Shown: piece after piece, positions 55,581-64,000 of the stretch
How positions within the stretch are numbered: position 1 is the stretch's first letter
Layout of the letters: every line of letters starts with the position of its first letter
DNA from: Magnetococcus marinus MC-1
GTDB taxonomy: Bacteria > Pseudomonadota > Magnetococcia > Magnetococcales > Magnetococcaceae
Direction: 5' to 3'
NCBI RefSeq assembly: GCF_000014865.1
Contig: NC_008576.1
Coordinates: 4,493,001-4,557,000, forward strand
DNA length: 64,000 nt
Program-made: the position numbers and the translations under genes
The notes under the pieces: generated by a model
What the model saw: only the letters and a program-made list of their open reading frames with translations
Told to the model about the DNA's origin: nothing
Databases searched by the model: none

Positions 55581-56363
55581 CTACTCATCCACTGCACGCA
55601 TGCCCACCACATGATACCCCGCATCCACATGCATAATCTCACCCGTCACACCCGAACCCATGTCCGACAAAAACAACAAGGATGACTCACCAACCTCCTG
55701 CTGACTAATGTTGCGACGCATGGGCGCATTATCCCGGTTCCAGTTGAGAATCTCTTTAAAATCTGAGATACCCGCCGCCGCTAAAGTGCGAATCGGCCCC
55801 GCAGAGATACCATTCACACGTATACCCCGCTGGCCCATATCCACCGCCAAATAACGCACACTCGCCTCTAACGCTGCCTTGGCCACCCCCATCACATTGT
55901 AGTGCGGCATAACCCGTTCCGCACCCAAATAGGACATGGTTAAAATACCCGCTCCATCGGTCAAACGTGGCTCAGCAATGCGACAAATGGAAATTAATGT
56001 GTAAACCGATGCCGTCATGGCAAGCTGAAAACCCTCCTTAGAGGTGTCATAAAACTTGCCCTTTAACTCCTCTTTTTTTGCATAGGCTACAGAGTGAACG
56101 ATAAAATCAATACCATCCCATATCTCCGCCGAAGCATCAATAACGGCCTGGATCTCCGCATCGTCCGTGGCATCGCAAGAAAGTGTAAAGGCCGCACCCA
56201 GTTTTTCACCCAATGGCACCACCCGCTTAGCCATGGCCTCACCCAAATAGGTTATGCCTATCTCCGCACCCTCACGCTTACACACCTCTGCAATGGACCA
56301 GGCGATACTACGGTCGTTGGCAACCCCAAATATGATGCCCCGTTTCCCCTTCATCAAGCCCAT
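55581..56363 (-). CDS. fabI: Enoyl-ACP reductase (NADH) FabI
   Basis: 260 residues. SDR-type enzyme with the FabI nucleotide-binding GKRGIIFGVANDRSIAW and the active-site pair Tyr and Lys in MPHYNVMGVAKAAL (Y-x6-K spacing). IDFIVHSVAYAK and the GISAGPIRTLAA lid region are typical. Last step of each fatty-acid elongation cycle. First gene of a probable fabI-aroC operon. Confidence 0.97.
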   Translation of the reverse strand: MGLMKGKRGIIFGVANDRSIAWSIAEVCKREGAEIGITYLGEAMAKRVVPLGEKLGAAFTLSCDATDDAEIQAVIDASAEIWDGIDFIVHSVAYAKKEELKGKFYDTSKEGFQLAMTASVYTLISICRIAEPRLTDGAGILTMSYLGAERVMPHYNVMGVAKAALEASVRYLAVDMGQRGIRVNGISAGPIRTLAAAGISDFKEILNWNRDNAPMRRNISQQEVGESSLLFLSDMGSGVTGEIMHVDAGYHVVGMRAVDE

Positions 56364-56665
56364 GGTAACAAACTCCTAATCGCTAAATATGATCCAACAT
56401 CAGAAAAAAGCTAGCATTTCATGTTAAACGCTATCTCAATCCTGCTTAGGGATCTGCAAAAGCTAAACTTTACCCTGTAACACTCTATGGGTAAAGCGCT
56501 TTCAAACCTACAACCGGTATATTACCCTTTATAGCCCTATAACATAACCCCAACCATACGCCGATTGCATTCACCCCATACCTTCGCCTTAACACCGGTC
56601 ATCCCGTAGGCCTGCCTAAATGGCTGACACGGCTCCGCATTGCCTCTTTACGCACCCCAGCCAGC
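56364..56665. promoter_or_regulatory. 300-bp region upstream of fabI
   Basis: No gene. Inverted repeat CTTTACCC-N13-GGGTAAAG at 56468-56496, with an additional TTACCCTTTA at about 56521. It lies about 105 bases upstream of the fabI start and could be an operator for fabI (minus strand). It also receives the end of the midA transcript. Confidence 0.45.
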
Positions 56666-57847
56666 TCATAAACGATGGCTAAGATCTTGCAATAAAAAGC
56701 CCGCCAGTCGCTCTCTACCTAACCCCCGCCCCACAGCCAATACCTTAAATCGCTCACCCATGGCATCCGGCATAATCAACCTCGATACCGTTTGTCGTAA
56801 CAACGCAACCCGCTCTCGATCCTCGTCCAGCTTAATAGCCTGCTCCAGACGCTGCAAAATCCCCATCCCCAGCAAAAACCAACCCTGGGTGGTAAATCCC
56901 AGCAAATCCAGCCCATGCTGCCCACAACTCACCTGCTGCATGGCCGAAAAATCCACGTGTGCTGTCAAATCCATATCCCCCGGCCACAACCACGGCTCTT
57001 TGATCCGTTGATGGCGCTGGTGCGCCATCAACGTACCATGGGGTAAACCCCCCTGATAATAATCCTGCGCAACATATCCATAATCTATCATCAAAACCGC
57101 GCCTTGTTCCATATTTGCGCTTATTCTACCCAGCCACTGCTGGGCATCTAAGGAAAACTCCGTACGCCAGCCCGTCTCTAATTCAATGCCCCTGACTTTA
57201 AAATAATCACCCTGAAGTGCGCTTTCTGGCTCAACCAACTGCTCGCACCAAGAGCGCCCGTCCCATTGTGCCACCACCTCTTTTAAGCCCTGTTCCGTCT
57301 GCTCCACCCAATGTACGGGAAAGGCATCCAATACCTCATTACCATAAACTACCCCTTGAAAAGCCCCCTCGCCCTCCCAGGCATCCAAATCATATACCCA
57401 CCGCACTTTATGGATATCCACCCCTTTTTTTTGCAAAAATTCGGCTTGAACCCTACGAAAATCAGGACTTTTTTCTAATATAATCAAGGATAAAGCATCA
57501 TAAAAATCAGGGAATTTTTTGGCTGTACGAAGCACATCCCCTGCTAACTTACCACTGCCCGCGCCAACCTCCATTACCGCAAAAAAGGCCGGGCTACCCA
57601 TACGTTGCCAAACCTCCATCATCTGCAACGTCAATAACTCACCAAACAGCGAGGTCATTTCTGGGGCCGTAGTAAAATCCCCCTCCACACCCAAACGTGA
57701 CCACTTGCGCATGTAATATCCATAGCTTGGATGATACAGCGCCATCTCCATGAACTTACGAAAAGAGAGGATACCACCATGCTCTTTAGCCCACTCAATG
57801 AGTTCGCTCTGGAGTGCCTCAGAGGCAGGCGATGGGGTGTGTTGCAT
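56666..57847 (-). CDS. MidA/NDUFAF7-type (DUF185) methyltransferase
   Basis: 393 residues. SAM-binding VMEVGAGSGKLAGDVL, VVYGNEVLDAFPVHWVE and a VLMIDYGYVAQDYYQG segment are the hallmarks of the DUF185/MidA family, with N-terminal KFMEMALYHPSYGYY. Its mitochondrial member NDUFAF7 dimethylates an arginine in the NDUFS2 (NuoD) subunit of complex I. Here the gene stands directly downstream of nuoN on the same strand, which supports a complex I role in bacteria too (inference). A perfect terminator separates it from nuoN. Confidence 0.88.
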   Translation of the reverse strand: MQHTPSPASEALQSELIEWAKEHGGILSFRKFMEMALYHPSYGYYMRKWSRLGVEGDFTTAPEMTSLFGELLTLQMMEVWQRMGSPAFFAVMEVGAGSGKLAGDVLRTAKKFPDFYDALSLIILEKSPDFRRVQAEFLQKKGVDIHKVRWVYDLDAWEGEGAFQGVVYGNEVLDAFPVHWVEQTEQGLKEVVAQWDGRSWCEQLVEPESALQGDYFKVRGIELETGWRTEFSLDAQQWLGRISANMEQGAVLMIDYGYVAQDYYQGGLPHGTLMAHQRHQRIKEPWLWPGDMDLTAHVDFSAMQQVSCGQHGLDLLGFTTQGWFLLGMGILQRLEQAIKLDEDRERVALLRQTVSRLIMPDAMGERFKVLAVGRGLGRERLAGFLLQDLSHRL

Positions 57848-57877
57848 GATCTTCTTAACCTTTTCGTTTAACCAATA

Positions 57878-57911
57878 AAAAAGGGGATGGTGTAAACACC
57901 ATCCCCTTTTT
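57878..57911. terminator. Perfect 15-bp terminator between nuoN and the MidA gene
   Basis: AAAAAGGGGATGGTG, loop TAAA, then the full complement ending in T5. Works on both strands; on the minus strand it ends the nuo transcript 17 bases after the nuoN stop codon and 31 bases before the MidA start. Confidence 0.93.
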
Positions 57912-57927
57912 GTTATGTCTTCAACGC

Positions 57928-59379
57928 TTACATCAACGATTTAATCGTCTCTGCCACGGATGCCATCAATGACCCCGGTAAAATACCCCACAGCACCACC
58001 AAAATACCGCTTACACCCACAATGGCCCGACTAAGAAAATCCATTGGCATATCAAAGGCCCGCTCCGCTTCATCGAAGTACATGGTTTTGATCACCTTCA
58101 GATAGTAAAAAGCCGACACCGCACTAAACAACACACCCAAAATGGCCACGGTATACATGTGCGCATCAATGGCCGCCATGAAAATCTGTAACTTAGCCAT
58201 AAAACCCGCAAGGGGTGGAATACCCGCCATGCTAAACATAAAGATCGCCATCAACAGCGCCAAACCAGGACGCTTAGCCGACAGCCCTTTATAGTCTTCA
58301 ATCTGGTCACCAAAGCCCTCTTTGTTCAATACCAAGATTAAACCAAAGGCCCCCACATTCATAAAAATGTAGATGGTTAGATAGACCAATACGGCCTCAT
58401 ACCCCATCTGGTTACCAACCGCTAGGCCGATCAAAGCATAACCCACGTGACCGATGGAAGAGTAAGCCAGCAAGCGCTTGATGTTGCTCTGACCCAAACC
58501 CGCCAGCGCGCCAACACCCATAGAAACCACCGCCAACAGTGCCATAATGGGGCCCCAGGTGGCGTGCATGGGGCCAAACGCCTCCACCAAAACCCGGAAT
58601 AGGGCCGCAAACGCCGCAATCTTCGGCATGGCCGCCATAAACGCCGTAACCGAGGTAGGCGCACCCTCATAGACATCGGGTGCCCACATATGGAATGGTG
58701 CCGCCGCAATTTTGAACGATAGCCCCGATACCACCAATATCAAGCCCATGGTAATACCAAGCATGCTGTGGTGGTCCTGCTGCAAATAAGCATTAATGGT
58801 CGCAAAATCCACACTACCGGTTACGCCATAAATCAGTGAGATGCCATACAGCAAGATACCCGATGCCATAGAGCCCAACACAAAATATTTTAAACCCGCC
58901 TCGTTGGAAGCCAAATCATCGCGCTTGTATGCGGCCAGCACATAAATGGCAAGTGACAGCAACTCAATGCCCAGATAGAGCACCAAAAAGCTGCCGCTGC
59001 TGATCATAAACATGCCACCCAGCATGGCAAACAGGGTCAAAACAAAATACTCCCCATTGCCCAGCTTGCTCTTCTCCAGATAGACCCAAGAGACCACCAT
59101 GGGCAGCAGCGTCGAAAGGTAGAGCATCACCTTCATAAACGCAGCAAAACGATCATTAACAAACATACCGCCAAACGTGCTGCTCTGCGTGGCACCCACC
59201 CCCAGCAAGGTGATCACCATGGCCACCATTAAAGCACCCGCTGCAATACGGCGTATACGGCGCGCCCCTTCGGCACCCTCCCACCAAGCACTGGCTAGAA
59301 GCAGTCCCATGGCTACCACAGAAATGACAATCTCTGGCAGCATAAGGGCGAGGTTAATGTCGGGCATTTGAATCGCCAT
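57928..59379 (-). CDS. nuoN: NADH-quinone oxidoreductase subunit N
   Basis: About 483 residues from the ATG at 59379 (a GTG two codons upstream is possible). Antiporter-like membrane subunit of complex I with about 14 hydrophobic helices. Conserved motifs: the Glu in YLGIELLSLAIYVLAAYKRDD, the Lys in FKIAAAPFHMWAPDVYEGAPTSVTAF and AYSSIGHVGYALIGL. Pumps protons with NuoM and NuoL. Last nuo gene. Confidence 0.97.
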   Translation of the reverse strand: MAIQMPDINLALMLPEIVISVVAMGLLLASAWWEGAEGARRIRRIAAGALMVAMVITLLGVGATQSSTFGGMFVNDRFAAFMKVMLYLSTLLPMVVSWVYLEKSKLGNGEYFVLTLFAMLGGMFMISSGSFLVLYLGIELLSLAIYVLAAYKRDDLASNEAGLKYFVLGSMASGILLYGISLIYGVTGSVDFATINAYLQQDHHSMLGITMGLILVVSGLSFKIAAAPFHMWAPDVYEGAPTSVTAFMAAMPKIAAFAALFRVLVEAFGPMHATWGPIMALLAVVSMGVGALAGLGQSNIKRLLAYSSIGHVGYALIGLAVGNQMGYEAVLVYLTIYIFMNVGAFGLILVLNKEGFGDQIEDYKGLSAKRPGLALLMAIFMFSMAGIPPLAGFMAKLQIFMAAIDAHMYTVAILGVLFSAVSAFYYLKVIKTMYFDEAERAFDMPMDFLSRAIVGVSGILVVLWGILPGSLMASVAETIKSLM

Positions 59380-59451
59380 GGTCACATTCGCTCCAATTCA
59401 TCACACGTAGGGTTCTAACCCCGCGTCAAGGACGCGCTACTTAAACGCGAC

Positions 59452-60945
59452 TCAGTGAGCCGCAACCGCTTGCGTCATTACCCCGGTCTTTACCACCTGT
59501 ACCTGATCCACCAGATGCGCCACCGAACTATGGAAGGCATCCAAGAAGGGGTTGGGATAAAAACCAATCCACAACACCAGTACAATAAGGGGCACAAACA
59601 GGGCAATCTCCCGCCCGTTCACATCCATTAAGGACCGATTTTCTTCATGCACCATCTCGCCAAACATCACCTGTTTGTAGAGCCACAACATATAGGCCGC
59701 CCCCAACACCAGACCCGTCGCCGCCACAAAGGCCACCGTGGTATTGGCAAAAAAGGCACCCATCAGGATAAGAAATTCGCCAATAAAACCATTGGTCCCA
59801 GGCAGACCCACCGAAGCCATGGTAAACAGCATAAAGATCACGGCATAAATGGGCATACGTATGGCCAAACCGCCAAAGCGGGAGAGCTCCCGGGTATGCA
59901 GACGGTCATAGATAACCCCCACAATCAGGAACAGCGCCCCCGATACAATACCGTGGTTAATCATCTGCAAAATGCTGCCCTCGATCCCCTGTTGGTTAAA
60001 CGCAAAGATACCAATGGTCACAAAACCCATGTGGGATACCGAGGAATAAGCAATCAGCTTTTTCATATCGGTCTGCACCAATGCCACCAATGCCGTATAA
60101 ACGATGGCGACCAGCGACAACACAAAGATAAAGTCCGCCATATAGCGGCTGGCATCCGGCAAGATCGGCAGCGAGAAGCGTAGAAAACCGTAGGCACCCA
60201 TCTTCAACAGAATACCGGCCAGAATCACCGAACCTGCCGTGGGAGCCTGCACGTGGGCATCCGGCAACCACGTATGAAAGGGCCACATAGGCACCTTCAC
60301 CGCAAAGGCGATGAAGAAGGCCAAAAAGAGCCACATTTGATAGTTAAAAGGTAGCTGAACTTCCATCAATTCCGGTATCGAGAAGGTCCCTGTGGTGACA
60401 TACAGGCTGATCATCGCCACCAACATCAATACCGAACCGGCCAGTGTGTAGAGAAAAAACTTCATCGCCGCATAGACCCGGTTTTGACCACCCCAAACCC
60501 CGATGATCAAAAACATGGGAATCAGCATCGCCTCCCACAAAACATAAAAGAGCGCAAAATCCAGGGCACAAAACACCCCGATTACAAAGCTCTCCAGCGC
60601 CAAAAAGGCCGCCATATACTCCTTAACCCGCTTCTGAATGCTCTGCCAAGAGGCCAGAATACAAATGGGGGTTAATAAGGCCGTGAGCATGACAAAGGGG
60701 TAGCTGATACCATCCACCCCCATCCGGTAGTGAATACCCAAGGCAGGCAGCCAAGCGGCCTCTTGGGTAAACTGAAAACCCGCTACGCTGGGATCAAACT
60801 CACCGTAGAGCAGCAGTGAAAGGATCAGGACCACGGTGGAAATTCCCATGGCCGCCAAACGTGCGATGTCGTCACGTTGGCGCTCCACAAAGGCAAGAAT
60901 CGCCAGTGCGCCGATCAAGGGCAGGAAAGTAAGAAGGCTCAGCAT
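59452..60945 (-). CDS. nuoM: NADH-quinone oxidoreductase subunit M
   Basis: 497 residues. Second antiporter-like subunit: the Glu in YVLWEAMLIPMFLIIG, the Lys in AVKVPMWPFHTWLPDAHVQAPTAGS, and LIAYSSVSHMGFVTIG. Full length. 39 bases after nuoL. Confidence 0.97.
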   Translation of the reverse strand: MLSLLTFLPLIGALAILAFVERQRDDIARLAAMGISTVVLILSLLLYGEFDPSVAGFQFTQEAAWLPALGIHYRMGVDGISYPFVMLTALLTPICILASWQSIQKRVKEYMAAFLALESFVIGVFCALDFALFYVLWEAMLIPMFLIIGVWGGQNRVYAAMKFFLYTLAGSVLMLVAMISLYVTTGTFSIPELMEVQLPFNYQMWLFLAFFIAFAVKVPMWPFHTWLPDAHVQAPTAGSVILAGILLKMGAYGFLRFSLPILPDASRYMADFIFVLSLVAIVYTALVALVQTDMKKLIAYSSVSHMGFVTIGIFAFNQQGIEGSILQMINHGIVSGALFLIVGVIYDRLHTRELSRFGGLAIRMPIYAVIFMLFTMASVGLPGTNGFIGEFLILMGAFFANTTVAFVAATGLVLGAAYMLWLYKQVMFGEMVHEENRSLMDVNGREIALFVPLIVLVLWIGFYPNPFLDAFHSSVAHLVDQVQVVKTGVMTQAVAAH

Positions 60946-60984
60946 GATTGAAGCATCCCCTTTGTTCGGTTCCTTAATCGGACC

Positions 60985-62898
60985 TTAGCTGTAGAAGGTA
61001 GCCAGGGCCAATACGCCGACAAACATGGCGAAGGCGTAGTGGTAAACATAGCCAGACTGCATACGCCGCAACGATGCACCCCAACGACCCAGGGTCCGCG
61101 CCCAACCGTTGACACCATAACCATCCACAATGGTCTCATCAGCGGTTTTCCAAAGACCTTGACCCAAACACTGGGCACCCTTAACAAATAGCTTGTCGTA
61201 AAGCTTGTCAAAGTACCAAGCATTGAGCAAAAAGTTGTAACCGCGTGGGCACATTTGCGCAATTTTAGCCGGTAACGTGGGTGCCAACACATAGAGCACA
61301 ACCGCCACACTCAACCCCAACACAAACATAACAAAGGGTAGCCACTTGACCCAGGCAGGCACATGGTGCGCATGCTCCAGGGCATTGTGCCCTGCTGCCA
61401 GCACAATGGCCTCTTTAAACCAACCCGCCTCAATCAACGGCACCCCAAGATAACCCGCAAACAGCGCCCCAATGGCCAACGCAATATTGGGACCCCGCAT
61501 AAACCAGGGTGCCTCATGGGCATGGTCGTAAGCGTGATGATCCTTAGGCTTACCATGGAAGGTCATAAAGACCAACCGGAAGCTATAAAACGTGGTCATA
61601 CCCGCCGCCATAATACCCAACCAAAAGGCAAAGGTACCGGTGGCACTGTGGGCCGCATAAGCAGACTCCAAAATCGCATCCTTGGAGAAGAAACCAGCCA
61701 GCCCCGGAAATCCGGTCAGTGCCAGTGTGCCAATCATCATCAGGCCATACGTGAGCGGGATTTTTTTCACCAAACCGCCCATCTTACGCATATCCTGTTC
61801 ATGGTGCATGGCGTGGATCACCGCACCGGCCCCCAAGAACAGCAACGCTTTAAAGAAGGCGTGGGTCATAAGGTGGAACATGGAAGCGGCATAGGCCGAT
61901 ACCCCCGCCGCAAAAAACATATAACCCAACTGCGAGCAGGTAGAGTAGGCCACCACCCGTTTAATATCGTTCTGCACCATGCCCACGGTGGCGGCAAAAA
62001 ACGCCGTCAAAGCACCAATGATGGTCACAACCGCCAATGCCGTCTCCGACAACTCAAACAGGGGCGAAGCGCGGCACACCAAAAAGACCCCAGCCGTCAC
62101 CATGGTTGCCGCGTGGATCAACGCCGAAACCGGGGTTGGACCCTCCATCGCATCGGGCAACCAAGTGTGTAAAAAGAGCTGTGCCGATTTGCCCATCGCC
62201 CCCAAAAAGAGCAGCAAACAGATCAAGGTGATGGTGGTAAATTCATAACCCAGAAAATGCATGGTTTGGTTAAATTCACCACGCGCTGCCATGCCAAACA
62301 CCGCGCTATAATCCAGCGTACCAAACACCATGAAGATGGCTAACACACCCAGCGCAAAACCAAAATCCCCAACCCGGTTCACCAAGAATGCCTTGATGGC
62401 GGCGTTACAGGCCGACTCCTTCTTAAACCAGAAGCCGATCAACAGGTAAGAGGCCAAACCAACCCCTTCCCAGCCAAAAAAGAGCTGTAAAAAGTTGGGT
62501 GAAGTGACCAACATCAGCATGGCAAAGCTAAATAACGACAGATAACTGAAGAAACGTGGATTATCTGGATCCTCATGCATGTAATCCACCGAGTAGATAT
62601 GCACCAAGGTCGAGACGCCGGTCACCACAATCAACATCACCGCCGTCAGGCGATCCACCAGTACACCCAGTGTTACCTGGAAATCGCCGGAGATAACCCA
62701 ACTCCAGAAGATCTCTCTAACCACCTCGCCATCATTGACTGCGATCTGCCAGAAGGCTTGGATCGATAATAATAGGGAGAGACCAATCCCACCAATGGTG
62801 ACCATTTGGCTCATACGGGTGCCGATGGTCCGCCCCAAAAGTCCCGCAATCAGCGAACCTAGCAGCGGCAACAGTACGATGAGTTTATACGTGCTCAT
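60985..62898 (-). CDS. nuoL: NADH-quinone oxidoreductase subunit L
   Basis: 637 residues. Largest antiporter-like subunit: LFFGWEGVGLASYLLIG, KSAQLFLHTWLPDAMEGPTPVSALIHAATMVTAGV, and a long C-terminal part with the lateral helix that runs along NuoM and NuoN. Full length. 42 bases after nuoK. Confidence 0.97.
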   Translation of the reverse strand: MSTYKLIVLLPLLGSLIAGLLGRTIGTRMSQMVTIGGIGLSLLLSIQAFWQIAVNDGEVVREIFWSWVISGDFQVTLGVLVDRLTAVMLIVVTGVSTLVHIYSVDYMHEDPDNPRFFSYLSLFSFAMLMLVTSPNFLQLFFGWEGVGLASYLLIGFWFKKESACNAAIKAFLVNRVGDFGFALGVLAIFMVFGTLDYSAVFGMAARGEFNQTMHFLGYEFTTITLICLLLFLGAMGKSAQLFLHTWLPDAMEGPTPVSALIHAATMVTAGVFLVCRASPLFELSETALAVVTIIGALTAFFAATVGMVQNDIKRVVAYSTCSQLGYMFFAAGVSAYAASMFHLMTHAFFKALLFLGAGAVIHAMHHEQDMRKMGGLVKKIPLTYGLMMIGTLALTGFPGLAGFFSKDAILESAYAAHSATGTFAFWLGIMAAGMTTFYSFRLVFMTFHGKPKDHHAYDHAHEAPWFMRGPNIALAIGALFAGYLGVPLIEAGWFKEAIVLAAGHNALEHAHHVPAWVKWLPFVMFVLGLSVAVVLYVLAPTLPAKIAQMCPRGYNFLLNAWYFDKLYDKLFVKGAQCLGQGLWKTADETIVDGYGVNGWARTLGRWGASLRRMQSGYVYHYAFAMFVGVLALATFYS

Positions 62899-62940
62899 AT
62901 TCTTACGCCATCCCTTCAGCTGGATCGTCCCCCAGAGTGA

Positions 62941-63243
62941 TTAACCCTTGAGGGTGTCGATCTCCTCCACGTTAATGGTGGTCCGATTACGGAAGAAGGT
63001 CACCAATATGGCCAGACCAATCGCCGCCTCTGCCGCTGCCACCGTGACAACGAAAAAGGTGAAGATCTGACCGGTCAAATCATGCAGATAGTGGGAAAAC
63101 GCCACAAAGTTGATGTTCACCGCCAGCAGCATCAACTCGATACTCATCATGATGCTGATCACGTTTTTACGGTTAAGGAAGATACCAAACACCCCTATGG
63201 TGAACAGCATCGCCGCCAAAACCAGATAGGCATTGAGACTCAT
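62941..63243 (-). CDS. nuoK: NADH-quinone oxidoreductase subunit K
   Basis: 100 residues, three membrane helices. Conserved Glu residues in [18 protein letters not shown] and [11 protein letters not shown] are part of the proton channel. It begins 5 bases after nuoJ. Confidence 0.97.
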   Translation of the reverse strand: MSLNAYLVLAAMLFTIGVFGIFLNRKNVISIMMSIELMLLAVNINFVAFSHYLHDLTGQIFTFFVVTVAAAEAAIGLAILVTFFRNRTTINVEEIDTLKG

Positions 63244-63248
63244 GGTGT

Positions 63249-63839
63249 TCAGGCCCCCTCGCCAGATTTGACCTTTTTAAGCGCAACCGACTCATCACGA
63301 GTACGGGCGATCTGGTCAGGTATATTCTGTGTCCGCACATTGTTACGTTTACGATGTGCCAACGCCACTGCCCCAATCAAAGCCACCAACAAAATCAAAG
63401 AAGCGACCTCGAAGGGGAACAGATATTTCGTGTAAAGAATTTTACCAATCTCTAAGGTGTTGTTCACATTTTCCCCAACCACCGCCCCATGCTGCTCAGG
63501 GTGGATGCTGCTGGCTACTGCGGCAAACTCAAACAGCACCACCGCCCCAACCGCAATGCCCAAGGGTAGATGATCCCGCGCCCCTTGGCGCAGCAGAGCA
63601 AAATCAACATCCAACATCATCACCACAAATAGGAACAGAATGGCCACCGCACCCATGTAAACCATCACCAGAATGACCGCTAAAAACTCAGCCTCAATCA
63701 GCAAAAACAGGCCGGCAGCGGTGAAAAAGGCCAGCACCAAAAACATCACCGAAGAGACGGGGTTCTTTGCCGTGATTACCCGTAGTGCGGCCACCAACAT
63801 GATTGCAGCCAGGAGATAGAAGACGACGTCCACCAACAT
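63249..63839 (-). CDS. nuoJ: NADH-quinone oxidoreductase subunit J
   Basis: 196 residues from the ATG at 63839, which follows AAGGAG; an upstream ATG at 63869 overlaps nuoI and lacks a site. Five membrane helices, with the conserved [19 protein letters not shown] (the pi-bulge helix). Basic C-terminal tail [21 protein letters not shown]. Confidence 0.95.
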   Translation of the reverse strand: MLVDVVFYLLAAIMLVAALRVITAKNPVSSVMFLVLAFFTAAGLFLLIEAEFLAVILVMVYMGAVAILFLFVVMMLDVDFALLRQGARDHLPLGIAVGAVVLFEFAAVASSIHPEQHGAVVGENVNNTLEIGKILYTKYLFPFEVASLILLVALIGAVALAHRKRNNVRTQNIPDQIARTRDESVALKKVKSGEGA

Positions 63840-63852
63840 GTAGCGCGCTCCT

Positions 63853-64000
63853 TCAGCGATATTTGGCATCGGCGTTCAAACGTGCATCAATTTCTGCACG
63901 CCATGATTCGCCATTGGCCAAGAGTTGATCTTTTTTATAAAAGCGCGCATTGCGATCTTCATAAGCCATATCCAAATAAGGCCCCATAACAATGGCCTCC
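63853..64000 (-). CDS. nuoI: NADH-quinone oxidoreductase subunit I, C-terminal end only
   Basis: The minus strand stays open from the window edge to a TGA at 63853-63855, giving 48 residues that start EAIVMGPYLDMAYEDR and end LANGESWRAEIDARLNADAKYR-like. This matches the end of alphaproteobacterial and mitochondrial-type NuoI, after the two ferredoxin-type [4Fe-4S] motifs, which lie outside the window. Stop codon 13 bases before the nuoJ start. Confidence 0.9.
   Translation of the reverse strand, partial: EAIVMGPYLDMAYEDRNARFYKKDQLLANGESWRAEIDARLNADAKYR

Noticed and set aside
1-64000. Magnetosome, phage, toxin-antitoxin, tRNA or rRNA genes
   Set aside because: I looked for them in gaps and coding regions and saw none that I could support.

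Overview
The window is 64 kb of a Gram-negative, flagellated proteobacterial chromosome. Lineage clues: a MucR/Ros zinc-finger regulator and an alphaproteobacterial-style NuoI C-terminus; the rodZ-ispG-hisS-yfgM-bamB-der block in the same order as in Escherichia coli; BamB and TrkH/KtrB-type proteins of a double-membraned cell. Protein style and moderate GC make me think of a magnetotactic coccus (Magnetococcus-like), but no magnetosome gene is present, so that is only an inference.

Layout. 1-11.2 kb, + strand: a chemosensory operon (cheA 3' part with a fused receiver, cheW, a membrane-free MCP, a STAS protein, a receiver-PP2C phosphatase-HATPase switch protein resembling HsbR, cheB, cheR, two cheY-type receivers, a CheX-like protein, and a CheC/CheX-like protein fused to CBS domains). 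11.2-11.4 kb: two copies of an 83-bp GC-rich repeat. 11.4-19.3 kb, - strand: der, bamB, yfgM, hisS, ispG and a rodZ-like gene with a 66-bp tandem repeat. 19.4-26.4 kb: nadE, hisC, two prepilin-like genes, a small membrane protein with a DUF190 protein, and an orphan PhnD-like binding protein. 26.5-32.3 kb: a more GC-rich block with an AlgB/KinB-like two-component pair followed by KtrB- and KtrA-type potassium uptake genes. 32.6-39.4 kb: a fucosyltransferase-like gene, a very large Glu-rich zinc-ribbon/DUF3426 membrane protein, and ftsEX. 39.6-43.3 kb: gcvH with two apparently identical 1,597-bp IS4-family elements; the first entered the last sense codon of gcvH without destroying it. 43.7-53.2 kb: mucR, a beta-propeller protein, an MscS-like membrane protein, a methyltransferase, uvrA, a siroheme-synthesis gene and an rlmD-type methyltransferase. 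53.2-54.4 kb: a non-coding stretch with hairpins and two ~294-bp direct repeats. 54.4-64 kb, - strand: aroC, fabI, a MidA/NDUFAF7-type gene, then nuoN, M, L, K, J and the 3' end of nuoI.

The two most unusual assemblies are (i) the chemotaxis operon that carries its own partner-switching module plus a CheC/CheX-CBS fusion, and (ii) the two-component/potassium-uptake block, whose NtrC-type regulator has GAFTHA in place of GAFTGA. No tRNA, rRNA or CRISPR array was seen. All statements come from reading the sequence; no database search was run.
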